A program made the translations under genes and the position numbers. From the NCBI RefSeq assembly GCF_028858725.1, contig NC_084774.1, forward strand, positions 8,468,001 through 8,532,000: a DNA stretch of 64,000 nucleotides, read 5' to 3'. Positions within the stretch are counted from its first letter, which is position 1. Each line of letters starts with the position of its first letter. This DNA is from Colius striatus (taxonomy: Eukaryota; Chordata; Aves; Coliiformes; Coliidae). Shown here one piece after another: positions 27,066 to 39,854 of the stretch. The notes beneath the pieces were generated by a model. That model saw nothing but the letters and a program-made list of their open reading frames with translations, was not told the origin of the DNA and searched no databases.

Positions 27066-27480
27066 AGCCCCTGCATAAGTCCCTCGGCCTCACAGCTCCA
27101 CAGCTTTGGGATCCCTCCAGGGCTGGGGACTCCTCCATTGCCCTGGGCAGCCTGGCACAAGGACTGACAACCCTCTCAGGAAAGAAATTGTTCCAAATCT
27201 CCAACCTAAACCTCCCTGGCACAAGTTGAGGGCATTTCCTCTTGTCCTGTCATTCATTGCTGGAGAGACCGACCCCCAGCTCCCTGCAGCCTCCTGTCAG
27301 GCAGTTGCAGAGGGTGCCTCTGTCTCCCCTCAGCCTCCACTTCTCCAGGCTCAACACCCCCGTTTCATCAGCTCCTCCCCATCTCTGCTGCCTGGCTCTG
27401 GCCCCTTAGTGTCCCTCTGGCAGTGAGGGGTCCAATGCTGAACACAGCCCTGGAGCTGCATCCACTCTGCCTGTTCCTGG
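27066..27480 (-). mobile_element. CR1 LINE fragment (3' part)
   Basis: The plus strand reads the reverse complement of an avian CR1 3' region: GGGATCCCTCCAGGGCTGGG, CCTGGGCAGCCTGGCACA, then GGGCATTTCCTCTTGTCCTG and CTCCCCTCAGCCTCCACTTC. It is truncated and lacks the terminal 3' motif. Divergence is moderate, so it is an old, inactive copy. Confidence 0.85.
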
Positions 27481-29599
27481 CCCAAGCACCACTGCCATGG
27501 CGAGCAGGAGTCCCCCAGCTGGGCCTGTGCAGGGCAGAGGGCACAATAACTAGTGAGAGATCGTGCCTGGGGCAGTGGGGACCCTGCCCACCAACTGTCA
27601 TCACCACATCCACTTTGGAATTGCCTCTCCCTTCCTCTGGCCAAGGGCTGCCAGGCACCTGGAGGCCACCAATGTCACTTCAAGCACACACTGCCACTGC
27701 TGCAGCAGCCTTTGGCCCTGTACTCTCCTGACCAGCCCTGGGTGGAAGGAGCACATCTCCTCCGAGGGCAGGGGAGCAGGAGCCCATGCACCCCAGCCAG
27801 GCCCTGCCATCCCCTCAGAGTTGTGGGTGCAGGGGAAGGTTGGACAACATTCTCCAGGGAGGGCAGGAGAGCTGCCTGCAGCCTTCCCAGGCTGCCTATG
27901 AGACACACTCGCTCAGAGGGGATCAGGTAAACAACCCTCTGAGAGCAGACACTGCAGTGCTAGGGGCCAGCACGATGGATCTCCACAGGAGAGTGGCAGG
28001 AGGGGTGGATGAGTGTCACAGGACTCAGCACTGTGGCAAAATACTTTTGTGAGCAAAGGGAAATGAGCTGAAAGCAGCCCAGTCCCAAGTTGTGTGGCAG
28101 GGAAGGGAAAGAGCAGCTGTGCACCAGCATTTTGGATGCCTTTGGTAGCCCAAGGAGCAGCACGGAGCTCTGTGTCTCTGCAAAGCACAGAAGCAAAGCA
28201 AACACCACCAAAGCTTCTCAGGGTGGGTTTTTTGGGTTTTTTTTTCCTCCCCTTTCCTCATTCAGGAACTTAAAGCCAGAGTCTACATTGGCTGGAGCTG
28301 GCAAAGAGCCTGTGCTGGGGAGCTGGCCCTGCACCAAGCACGGCCGTTCCCTGGCGACGCCGTTGTCACAACTCCCCAGCACACTTTAACCTTTCTGCCT
28401 TTCCTGGGGAAGGGAGGCTCTGCCCAGCCAGGCCCTGCCCAGGCTCCAGGAAACCCTACACCCGTCTAAATCGAGCAGCAGCACAGGGGAGAACAACATC
28501 CCCACCTGAATCCCAGCCATGCTGCTGGAACAGAGGCCAGGCAGCCTGCCTGGGACCAACCCCAGCAGACAGGCTTCCAGCAGCTCCTAGGACATCCCCC
28601 AGGAGCTGCACTCATGTCATGACAGATCCCAAATTATGGGGAACATCACCCAAAGAGCTTCTGGTGGGACACAGCAGCTCGAGGACAGCAATGTGGTCAC
28701 CGACAGCAACAGAGAGCAGCGGCTGCCCAGGAGCTGTCCCTGTGCAGGCTCCTTGCCAGCTTCATGCCAGGCCACACTGGCAGCCAACAAGGCATCCCAG
28801 CAGAGGCTGGGGAGCAGCAAAGCTGTGAGGCTGAAAGCATCCCTGAGCCTTTTCATAAGAACCTCAGGTCCCAGCTCATGAGATCTCTCAGTTCTCAGCG
28901 CCAAAGGTCAGGAAGACACTCTCTGCCTTTCCCTTCCAGCTCTAGGCTGAGTTCAGCAAAGTGCTTGGGTAGCAACTCAACTAGAAATGCAGCAGGGGAA
29001 GATTTTTGTCTCCAGCTCTCCCTGCTCACCCTCCTTCCAGCCCCACTTGCTCCCAAGGCAGAAGGGTGAGGAGTTCTGAGTTCTTGAACACCAGAATGCT
29101 TCTGCACACCCCAAACCACTAGGAACAGATTTGACCTCAGTTTGGCAACCTACCCTGACTTCAAAGACAGGCCCTAAAGTTGCCACTGATTAAATCCCAG
29201 GCTCCTGCTCCAGTCCTATAGCTGGGAGAATAAAACTCTCCCACTTCTACTCTCCTGGGACATACTCTCCTGGGACTGGGGAAAAAATAATCACCTGCCC
29301 CTGCTTCCCTGCTGCAGCCTGCAGTGAACCCCATCCTCATCCACCTCCAGTCCCTCCATGACACCCATCCTTCACACATTTCCCACCTTAGAGTGATTTT
29401 TCCAGTGTGTCATCACTTTTATTCCTAACTAAGAGTGCAGGTTACAGGAACCCCCCCAGCAGCCTGTGAGAACCAGCTGGGTGACTCCCAAGCTCTCTGC
29501 CAGGCGCCCAATACCCTTGTAGGGCATGGTAGCCCCAGGCTGCCTTCCACCACGTTTGCAGGCTGTGAGGAGCAGAAGAGCCCGTGTTTGGAGGAAGAG

Positions 29600-29692
29600 G
29601 TAATGTCTTTTATTAGACCCAATGATACTGCTGGGAAAAAACCTGACAAGCTGTCAGGCACAGAAACCCTTCCTCAGGCCTCAAGCAGAGGC
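29600..29692. repeat. Possible ancient amniote interspersed repeat
   Basis: Phrases such as TCTTTTATTAGACCCAATGA, a run of A, GACAAGCTGTCAGGCAC and CCCTTCCTCAGG resemble a repeat type widespread in reptile and bird genomes. I recognise the pattern but cannot name the family with certainty. It is short, diverged and non-coding. Confidence 0.35.
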
Positions 29693-31184
29693 CATGTAGG
29701 GCTGTCACGGAAATGCAGTTGCTCCATCCTTCAGGGATCAATATCTGCCCCAGCTCCGCAGCCTCGTTATCTTGCTTGCCTTCACATTCTTCCCTGGCTG
29801 ATGGTCACTGAGGCTTTCCTCTGACTTCCCATAAATCCCTCCTGCCCACATGGTGCCTGCTCCAGAGGAGCTGACACTCCAGGCCACAGCAGAAGTTTCC
29901 TCGAGGTCCAGCCCTGTCCCGCAGATCCCACCTTAGCAGCTTCACTGCCACAGAAATCAGGCAGAATATGGGCAAGAATCAGCACACCTTTGGTCAGATC
30001 CATGTGGATCTTTGTTTTCAAGATGAGGATCCCCACAAGTTTCTCTTGCTCCAGCCACTCCTGTGAATCATGGCCGTTGCACACTCCAGGGGTGTGTGTG
30101 TGCTTCTTCAGGGGTATCCAAACCCAGAGGGAATGACAGCAAGGCTTTGCCATATCCTCCAAAGGTGAAACAGTCTGTCCCACCACTTGGACACATGAAA
30201 CCCCCTGCTTTCCTCGGTTGGAATCAGCAGCACAACAGCAGTGGGCAGCTCTGCTCACACCAGTGATAATGGTAAGAGACCCACAACCCTGGGGAGAGGA
30301 AAGGCCTCTGTACCATTAAGCAGAAGCCAAGCCAGCCCCGAGGGCTTTGTACCTTTCCAAGCCTGAGGTGGAGGGCTTATCTCCTCCTTCCTGCTAAGGG
30401 CCACAAGCACAGCTCATCACTGGCCACAGCAGCCTTTTCCTGCAAGTGCCTTTTTGGCTCAGGAAAGGCAATGACCTGTGCCAGCACGACAGGCACCAGC
30501 AGCACAGACATGTCAGCAGGCAGCAGTGGTGCCCATGAGCATCAGCTGGGTTCAGCAGCATCCCAAACCCTTTCTTCCCCTCACACAGCCTTCTGGCCTT
30601 ATTGTCCTGGTAAAGACAAGTGCAAGGAAAGGCCTAAACAGTCTTACAAGGTAGGAAATCGTATCACAATGCTAAGAAATCCTGCTTAGTGGGCTTGAAT
30701 CCCCTCCTCCCACTGCTGGGAGCTCTGTCCTCAGCACGTTAGAGCACCCAGGCTATATTTAGTTGTAGCTGTGCTAGAGGAGATGATGCCAAGAGACCTG
30801 CACTGGCAGGAGCCAGGGAGGAGCTTACAGCAAGTCATTTGCCAGTGAAGTGTTCCCCAAATAGAATGACTTCAGCCATTAAACAGCAGAAGGTTTAATG
30901 CTCTAATATACACAGGGAACTACTTTTAAAAGTGTGGGCAACATTTGAATCAGCACTTACCTAAACATCAACAGGAAAGGTCAGACTTGCAGTGTGCTGG
31001 CCTGCAGAAGCCACAGTACTTCATACAATTCAAGATTCAAACAGACTAAAAGCCCAAGAAACAGACAAGTGAAACCAGTCCTTAGGTGTTCAAAGCCAAG
31101 GCATCTCTCCCAGCAGTGCACATCCCTGTGCACTCACAGCCTGTCCTTCAGCACAGGGATTCACCTGCCAGCACCAGCCAGCCA

Positions 31185-31456
31185 TCAATTAGCAATTTTT
31201 ATTTAGTTCAGGTACACAATATTTGTAGACAATATCAAAACCTGGTTTAGTCTTTAGAGAACAAGATGCTTAGATGTGCTGCAAGGCCATATGGCTCTGT
31301 CCGTGTGCTGGGCCTCAGCCACCTGCCTCCCATGGTTGAACAGTAACGGAACCAAGCGTGGGAGCTGAGACTGAGCAGTCACCTAAAAACAACTGATCCC
31401 TCTCTGCCTTACCAAGAGAGGGGTGTGAGCTCCCTCCTCCTGCCACAGGATGCACA
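31185..31456 (-). other. TPX2: TPX2 3' UTR with polyadenylation signal
   Basis: Minus-strand AATAAA (TTTATT on the plus strand, 31198-31203) lies about 255 bases beyond the TPX2 stop. The poly(A) site is inferred at about 31185. Confidence 0.65.
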
Positions 31457-34400
31457 TCAGCACCGGAATCTATCTGAGAAGTTGGGAGACTTGGGCATAG
31501 TCAGGGGCTGGTCACTGGGCTTCACCTCGACGCTGCGGTACCTGCGGATGGGGTTTGCCTTGTGAACCTGGAAAAAAACAGTACAAATCAAGAACAAAAT
31601 GAAGCAAAGGGTTGCAGTTACAATGCAGCTGAAACCTGCAGATGAGCTGTTGGTGGCATAAAGGCAGGTGTCTGTCTACAAGACTACTACACTGGGCCAC
31701 CTGAGTGGTTGGTGAGGCTACCCCACTGCTCCAAGGGAGCTCCCAGGCTCGTGCACAGCACACTCTGGGGTTGGGGGTTTTACAGATCAATCTGCTCCAA
31801 TCACACATGTACCAGCAGCCATCTCAGCAGTGGCCTCTCCTTTTTTTGTTTTTTTACCATCAATTTGTCAGTTTGGAACAGAGAAATCTCACAAAGACAG
31901 TCTCCATGCAGCTCAGCACTGACACGGGCTCATGTCGGGTACTCACACGCCCTGTTGGGTTACTTCACAGCTCCTGGTCAGAAATAGCTCACTTACCATT
32001 TCTTGCCTTAGTTTAGCAACTTCTTCCTTCTCCCGCTCCTCTTCTTCCTGCCTGATCTGCTCTTGGTGCCTCTCCCTCATGGCATCTCTGTCTGCCATTC
32101 GTTTCTCGAATCCTTGCCGCTCTTTGGCTCGTTTTTCTGTTGCCAGCTCAAAGTTTTCAGGAACTACAGAACCAGAAAGGCTCTCTAAGTTTAGAAATAG
32201 AGGAGATAGCATTGGTGCCAAGCCAGTCAGGTAAAGCAGAGCAGTACTAGTGTCAAATGGAAGCCTCCCTCTGGAGAGCTTCACCTGGCAGGGGTAGTTG
32301 TTAGATACCTCCAGGCTTCAGGAAGAGAGGGAAAACCTCAGACCCCAAGGTGAGCAGCGTTTACACAGGCCTCACCCACCATGGGGCTCTCACAGGAGGG
32401 AGCAAGCACACAATTGTTAGTACAAACAAGTTTCTGTACTCTATATAAAGCTTCATCCACCCCAATCTCATTAGAAATGGGAGGAAAAGACTGACAGCCT
32501 CTGCAGAAATGCCAGCTGTCTCTGCAGGGAGCTCCTTGCTCACCATTACCCTGATCCCACGCTGGCACACATCAATCATCTGCCAATTGCAGCATAGCTG
32601 TGAAATACAGCTGCCCTGTTAGTGCAGGACAGGGGGGCAGCAGAGAGGAAACTCCCCCGCTCCCTGGGGACACGAGCTGTTAGGGAATTAGTTGATTAAG
32701 TACAAGGCACTATTGGCTGTGCTGATAAAGAAGAGGCAACAGCCAATCTAAACATCATTTAATTGCATGAGTTCTGAGTTCCCAGCCAAGCCCATGCAGC
32801 AAAGTACTTGTAACTCTACCTGACAACAGCTTATTCTCCTTTTTGGGCACAAAAGGCTCCTGGTACACCACTGTGTTGGGACGAGCTTTAAAACATGCTG
32901 CCTCTTTCTGCTTTCTCAAGTCTTCTTTAAGCTGCAAAAGAAAAGAGTCCATCAAGTGCCAGGCACAACAAAAAAACCTCTTTCTCCCCAGCCCAGACTT
33001 CAGCACTCCCAAAGCTGGAAGAGCCATTCACACAGAAAACCATATTAAAGCCAAAAAGTTGTGTCACTTGTTGCCTGCCAGTTACACTTTTGCCAGAGAC
33101 AGCCTAAAGAAAGTTTCAGGTGTCCACTGTAGCTTCACATGAGACAAGCAGTATTATTATATTATATGCTGATAAACCTTCAAGCACAGAGATGATGAGC
33201 AAAGAGATCCAGCTGCACATAGCTGCTGCTTAGAAAAGACTCCACATGCAGTTGGGGTAAATCCCATCACTCATCATAAAGGAGAAAAAAGCCCCAACCC
33301 ACCAGTCCTTAACCCATAGCTTGTGCCAAAAGAGGGGACAATACATTGCTCAGGCTCAGATCTCGATTCAGCTCCAGCAGGACACTTTGGGAAGTCCATC
33401 ACACCTCCACTAGCTGCTCTGACTCCGGCTGTACCCATTACCCTTCTCACCCTACCTGCTGCTTCCAGCTCTCTAGCTTGGCAGCTCCCCGTTCATCGAT
33501 CTGCAGGTTGAAGGGCTCAGGCTGAGTTGGGGTTTTGACCTTCTTTTCTGGCAGTTTCACGTGATCAAAGTGAGGCAGAGGCAGTGCTTTGAACTTGGGC
33601 ACCTAAAAGAAACGACTTGAAATATTTCTTGCCCTTTCCTCAAAGGCATGAAGAAACAGCCAACAGCAAGAGGCAAGTCCTATCAGATCCTTTTCACCTC
33701 AGGAGTGGGATCCACAGTAGCTTTTGGTTCTTACCTCTTCTTTCTGCAATTCTTCTATTTTTTTCTCTTTCTGTATCTGCCTCTCTCTGTCTCGGGCATC
33801 GAAAGAGAAGGGGCACACTTCCACCAGCCTCTGCTCTGGCATTTTGGGTTTGAAGGGCACTCCATAATGTGGCACTGCGTTAGCTTTGATCACAGGGACT
33901 GCCTCTTTTTCCTAAAGGAACACACAAGTGTTAGGATCTGACACAGAACCAGATTCTTTATTTCTGTAGAAAGATTCCACCTCTTGCCAGACGAAGCCAT
34001 GAAATACTGGAGCTCCTTGAATAAGGGTCACAACAGCAAACACTCCGGACACTGCAAAAATCAGTCACCCAAAGGCCTCTAAAGGTCCCTTCCAACCCCT
34101 ACCATTCTATGAAAGAGCACCAATTTACAGGCCTCCTGAGCCACAGGCGAGTTCTTCCTCCTGCCAGCCACTATCAGCTCTAGTGCTCACCCAAACTAGA
34201 CTGTGATTCTTTAAGGTCCTTGTCACAAGAGGCAAAGGAGGAAGGACATGATGCATTCTGAATCCTGCTCCTCCCCCTCCAGGGATCTACACTGACTGCA
34301 GGGAGAATAAAGGTCACATTCCGTATCTGCCCTTCTCAGCAGCAGAATGGGGAAGGACAACATCCTTTAGAAACCAAGCAGTTTACTTTCCCCTTTCCCA

Positions 34401-37400
34401 GCAGCACCTCACAAAACCTCACCAGTGCCCTCGTGTTTATTTCATATGAGAATTCAGTTTCTGGAAGATGAGTAGCAGCTACTAGATGGTTAGAAGAGAA
34501 AGGTACAGAGAAAGATGATGACTGGAGGGACTTAGAAAGAGGAGGAAGGGGCTAACTGAACTGGCAGAGGCACAGCAGGCTGGGGGTGGGATCAGAAGGC
34601 TCAGCCACAGCCCATTCCCACCCTTACCTTTTCTTCATCCTTGCTAGGCAGCCGGGTTCTGCTTTTCAATGTGAAGACTGGAGACTTGGGGACTGTAACA
34701 GGAAGTGCTTTCTTCTCTGGGACACCCTGTTCAGAGAAGCCACAAGGAGTCACCCATAAGAAGCACCAGGAAAAAGGGCTACAGAGAAACAACCCGACAT
34801 AGCACAGAACACACTCCCTGCAGTTCTGACCCACCACACACAGGGTTTACTAAAGGTTACTAAATACACACTGCAACATGCTACAGACACCTGGAAGCTA
34901 ATTAGCACCTCAGTCTTAATTCACAGGTCTGGATGAACTTCTTACCACAACTTCCTCCAGGATTTTGGTGGGACACGGCCTGGAATGGAACTCGAAGCGC
35001 TCTGCCTCCTGCTGCTTCTTGCTCTCACGCTCCTGGATCCTTTTTTCTATCTCCAAGTCAAAGCCAATGGGTTGTGTGAGCTCCTTCACAGCTGGTTTCT
35101 TGGGCAGGAGTGGACCACCCTCAAAGATTCTGTGATCAAGTTCTCGTGCTTTGAATTTGTACCTAAGAAAGGAAAGATGGAGATAGTCCCCAACCTGGTA
35201 CACGTGACAAGGTGCAGCTTCTGGCAAATGACTTCTCTTGCAGCCTAAAAGAGCAAAAGCCAGGCCCAGACAGAGCTGTGCCACACACGAGTTACAGTGT
35301 TCAGCTCCAGTCAGGAGCTTTTCCTTTGCTCTCAAGAAACCTTATGGATTGCTTTCTTGGCAATCCAACGCTTTGTGTCCAGGAGAGTTTTGAAGGCTGT
35401 ACTGCTACACTGGGTTGCTTTGTTAAACATAAGCTCTACCCAAGCCAAGGTCACCTCTCCCAAGAGCTTTCTTCAAAAGGAATTGGTGACTTCTCACATC
35501 CCTATAGTCAGGGCCGTAGTGCTAGGCACAAGCCAGAAGAGTCTCAGTGGCTTTGTGCTACACATCCTTTTATGCCAAAAAGGTATTCATGAGAAGCAGT
35601 GTTTTGGCATCTGAAAGATACTTCCAATGTGGCACACTCCTCTCTTGGAGGACTTGAGGCAAACCATTACTTACTGCTGAATTTTCTCCATCTCCTCTGC
35701 TTCTAACTCAGCTGTAGTTTTGCAGGTGGCAGGTCTGAAGCGCTGCTTTGTCAGCAGCACTGGTGTTTTCGGGTTGGTAAGCCGTGCCTTCAGCTTGCCA
35801 GCAGCTGGGACTGCTGGAAATTCAAGTGACAGAGATTAGCAGTTAACAGCAACACCTGCCACAGGCTGTTTGCTCACTACCCACTACCACCCCTGTGGGC
35901 AGCCTCTCAGCTGGACTTCACCAGGGCTCTCACCTTCATTGGATTTCCTGCTCCTCAGGTGGTAACGGGAGGGGGTACGTTTCTGGAATGCTTCTACCTG
36001 CTCAGCAAGGGACACATATTCTGATGTGGATTCCTCATGTTTCCTTTTGTTTCCTTGGGACAGATTGAAAGGTTTGGGGATAGTGGGTCCCTTCGGCACT
36101 CGAACCTGCAGACAGAACACTATGGTCATTATGGCCATTTAGCACACGATGCTTCCAGGACAATCCCCTCCCTCACTGACCCCCAGGATGAGACCCTTCC
36201 CCTTTTTACAAAGCAGATAACACCCAATATCAGGCATAAGCCTCTGCTGAGATAGTCACACTGGGAAACTGTACAAAGCATAAGACTGAGGAGTGAAATG
36301 GAAGATACAGCATTACAGGGCCCTTTGCAAGAGGCCCTGTGGCAATGCAGACACACATAGAGCTACGCTATGTCTGCACAGCCTTGCCTCTCCTAGAGCA
36401 GCCCACTTTGTGGGTTACCAGCAGTACATGTGCTGCAAAAGCAGAAGGGAGGTGGTGATGTCAAGGAGTCAGTTGACTGCTGCTGATAGTCTGGCTCTCA
36501 CCGGGGAAGGAGGATGTTTTCTCAGCACTGCTGCAAAATCCAGCTCCTTGTACTCGTTCCCAGGCTGGCTTTCTGTGTGCTGCTTAACTCTGTTCTCTGT
36601 GCAGAAGTGGAAGTCCACTGGCTTTGTTACTTGACCAACAGGTCTCTTCATTGGTTGTCCTAAAGCAGAAGAGCACGTAAGCTCTGGAAACTTTTTGGGG
36701 TTGCAGGAAGAGTTTTTGGGGGAAAACCCGTTTCATTTCTAGTAAGTCATCTGTTACCTTTCCAAAGGTGACAAAGCCAAACAAAACCTCTTTCCAGGCA
36801 GTTTAGGGGCCATTGCATTAAAAGCTGTCTAATGCTAATACCCATTACAAAATCTGCATCATTTGTCTTTAAAGGAACTCGTACAGGTCTCTGCAGCACT
36901 TCCCAGCTGAACCCAGTGCAGCTTTAACTGGCAATTCAGCTCCAGCCCACCTGCTCCAGTAATAGCTGCCTTCAGAGACTCCTCATTCTTCTTCCGCAGC
37001 TCCATAACCTCCCGCTGCAGCTGCTGCATCTTCTCCAGCTCCTGCTCCTCTGTACTCTTTGGCTTGCCAGAAAGGTTGGTCCTCCTGCAGAAGCACATTA
37101 AAGGCTGAGGTGTGCCTTCCTGCTTCACAGAAGGGTGTTAGTGCAAAGGAATTTGCTTATCTCTGACTTCATTGCAGAAGCATTACTCATGATAAAAGTA
37201 ACGACTATTCCTCAGAAAGGATCTGTTTGGATTTTATTTGCTCAGAAAAGCTTGCAGCTACCTCCTATCCTGTGTACCCACCAGCTGTATGCATCTTTCA
37301 TCCATTAGCAAGGACAACTTTTCCATCACATTAAAAGCAAAAGCTCTCCTTTGCACAGGTTCAGCTGGGGAAGTACATGTCATCCCAACGCTGTTGTCTT

Positions 37401-39806
37401 GACCTGGTGTTTACTAAATGTGATACCATCACATGCTGAGTTGAAACTGAAAACACTTTAGCCAGGGCTGTCACTTAAATCAACTGTGATTAGCAAAGAC
37501 CAGTCACAAGCTAGCCACCTACTTTAACATTGTTGGCGTGGAGGGCATGGTCAGCTTGCTCTTCCCTCTCCCTGGGGAGAGGTCAGCATTCTGCAGAGGC
37601 TCTCTCTTCATGGATTCTTCTGGCAGCTTCTCTCTGCTGCTAGAACTGAGGAAACAAGTTGTTAGGGCAAACCACTCACTAGCTGGGCTCTAAGGGAAAG
37701 ATCATCTGCAGCTCCAACCACCACGCACAACATCCCACCACCTGGGGAGTTCTAAGGCACACCACACCAGCCTTACCTCGCCCCGGGCCCAGGTAAAGAG
37801 CGTCTATTTTTCCCTGGTACTCTAAGGCTGTAGAAAGGAATATCAGTTACTGAGGTTTTGGAACTGAGGCTTTTCTGAGATAGATGTACTGTAGCTCATC
37901 GAGGTACAGCAGCATTTGAAAGATCACACTTCAATTTCCTGCCCTCAAGCTTATCACCAGATGATATCTTAGTGGTTAAACTAATTTGAGAAATACATTA
38001 GCTGCGACTGTTTCATAGCTCAGGACTGCCTGATGACTTCCTGGTGCATGAGTTAAGCCAAATTTAAAGCTAGCTGACAGACACTGGGTATGGACTAAGT
38101 AGCTTGAGAAACTCAAGCTTATTTCATTCATGTCTCTACCTCCGACTAGAGCTCTCCCTTCAGCTCTTGCAGCCATTTCCTTTTGTTTATGAAATCAGTA
38201 TCAGGAGTTGGTATTTGGTCACCTGCAAGAACCCCCTCAGCTCTAGGCAGCTCTTTCCAAATCAAGAGATGTATCCCCCTTCCCAGCCCCAAACAGAAGG
38301 ACTCTGATGACATACATTCTCATTTTTTTCAGGGGTGGAATCTCTTCCTTATTATCCAAGGTGTTTGCGTTTCCCTCGGCTTTGACCCGAGCTGGCTGTT
38401 TGTGTTGCTGGGCTTTTTTCCGCCTTGGAGCTGGTCTTCTACCCGCTCTAGAGTAGAACAGAAAGTGCAGGTTAACTTCCCTGCAGGCCTGACAAGATAT
38501 GATCGGTGTAACACTTATGTCTGTGCATCACCCAGGTCCAACGTGCTCCCTGTGCAAACCGTGTTTTTAACACAACAATCCAAAGGAGCACAAATGAAGT
38601 TTAACAATCCATAAATGTCACATTCTTTGTTATGTGTGCACACAGAGCCCTTTGCATTCACAGCAAGAATGAGTTCTGCCCAACTCAGGCAGATATAAAC
38701 AAAGAAACTTTATAAGCCACTTCAGTTTCAGATGTCCTCACATTCCAGAAGCTCCTAGTACTACCGAGTCTCCTTTGACAAGTATGTGAGGCACTGCATT
38801 ACATTTCCACCCCTAGAGCTTGTCCCTGCAGCTTAGCAAGCAGATCAGCTGTCTCAACACAATCTCTGTGCTGGAGAACTTCAGAATCATGGAATGACCC
38901 ACGACCAGCTAGAACTGCAGATCCTGTGAAGGACCTGCTTGGTTACACCATCCCCAACCTTCATGCAAACTGAGCCCAAGTACTTCACCTTTGAGAGGCC
39001 TCTGCAGGAGCAGCAGCTCTCCAGCTTGACAGAGATCCAACAATGTTCTGAGGAACAGCATTGGCCTGCACACACTCTGTTTCACCCTCCTCTTCACTGT
39101 GGCTTTCACCTGAGAACAGTGACATATGTCAACTTGTGTACCTACATGTATACACACACGGAGAGGAATGCCAAAGTGAAGCCACATGGGACCTTTCTAG
39201 ACAGCACTATGTGAAGATGGTCCCACAGAAGCCAGACAGGGCCCTTTCCATTTTGCCAGTGAAAAGCAGGTAACATTTACTCCCCCTTCCCTCTCCCCAG
39301 ACCATGACAGCTTACTTGTTGTTATTCCTTGAGAAGTGACAGAGGACAGAATAATGTCAGGCTTTGACAAAGCAGGGCTGTTCTGCAAGACCTTTGCCAG
39401 ATTTTCTGCAGGAGGGACATTCTCCAGATTGGCTTTTTGGTCTGTGAGAAAAGAGAGACTTTTGTTGCACATAGTACATGAGATTTTTGACAATACCTCA
39501 GAATCTCATGATGATGTTGAAGTCACCTGTCCAGTTACAGATGACAATCAAAGTTTAAACAAACAACAAAGCACACCCCTGCATGATGAATGATGCAGTT
39601 AACAACATGAGCAATCCACTGGCACGGGAGTCAGGCCCAAACCAAGGCCCCCTCCAAATCCCCATCCAAAGAGAAAACAAAGGAGCTGGAAGGCACTCAC
39701 CAAACCAGGCATCTGCATTGTGCACATCGTCATCATCGCTCAGCGTCGCAAAGTTGATGCAGGGGTTGGGGACATCGAAGGAATAGCGAGATTCTGGGCG
39801 AGACAT
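31457..39806 (-). CDS. TPX2: TPX2, spindle assembly factor and Aurora A activator
   Basis: Microtubule-associated protein that, on release from importins by Ran-GTP, nucleates spindle microtubules and activates Aurora A. Minus-strand coding exons are 39806-39701, 39441-39316, 39109-38989, 38447-38316, 37827-37777, 37645-37523, 37084-36951, 36659-36502, 36105-35934, 35813-35675, 35162-34946, 34726-34628, 33911-33735, 33602-33456, 32931-32820, 32163-31997 and 31567-31457: 2292 nt, 763 residues (human 747). The N-terminus has the Aurora A-binding pattern RYSFDVP...[11 protein letters not shown]...AWF. Later landmarks are [86 protein letters not shown] and [10 protein letters not shown]. The end [19 protein letters not shown] is the kinesin-5-binding tail. 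The coding start exon continues as 5' UTR to an acceptor at 39854; exon 1 must lie upstream. Confidence 0.96.
34078..34116 (+). mobile_element. CR1 LINE 3' terminus remnant in a TPX2 intron
   Basis: CTCTAAAGGTCCCTTCCAAC followed by CCCTACCATTCTATGAAAG is the conserved 3' end of avian CR1. Only about 40 bases are recognisable. The orientation is opposite to TPX2. Confidence 0.75.
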
Positions 39807-39854
39807 CGTCACCTTCACGCCGTCCCCACGAGTCCTCCACACAGCTACAGTCCT

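Larger units (their letters stand above)
26516..31184. other. MYLK2-TPX2 intergenic region
   Basis: About 4.7 kb between two tandem minus-strand genes. It contains one CR1 fragment (27066-27480) and an old repeat-like patch near 29600. No coding exon, RNA gene or conserved motif was recognised in the rest. Confidence 0.5.

Noticed and set aside
38884-38920. AGAATCATGGAATGACC resembling a CR1 3' terminus
   Set aside because: Too short and diverged, with no further CR1 similarity beyond it.
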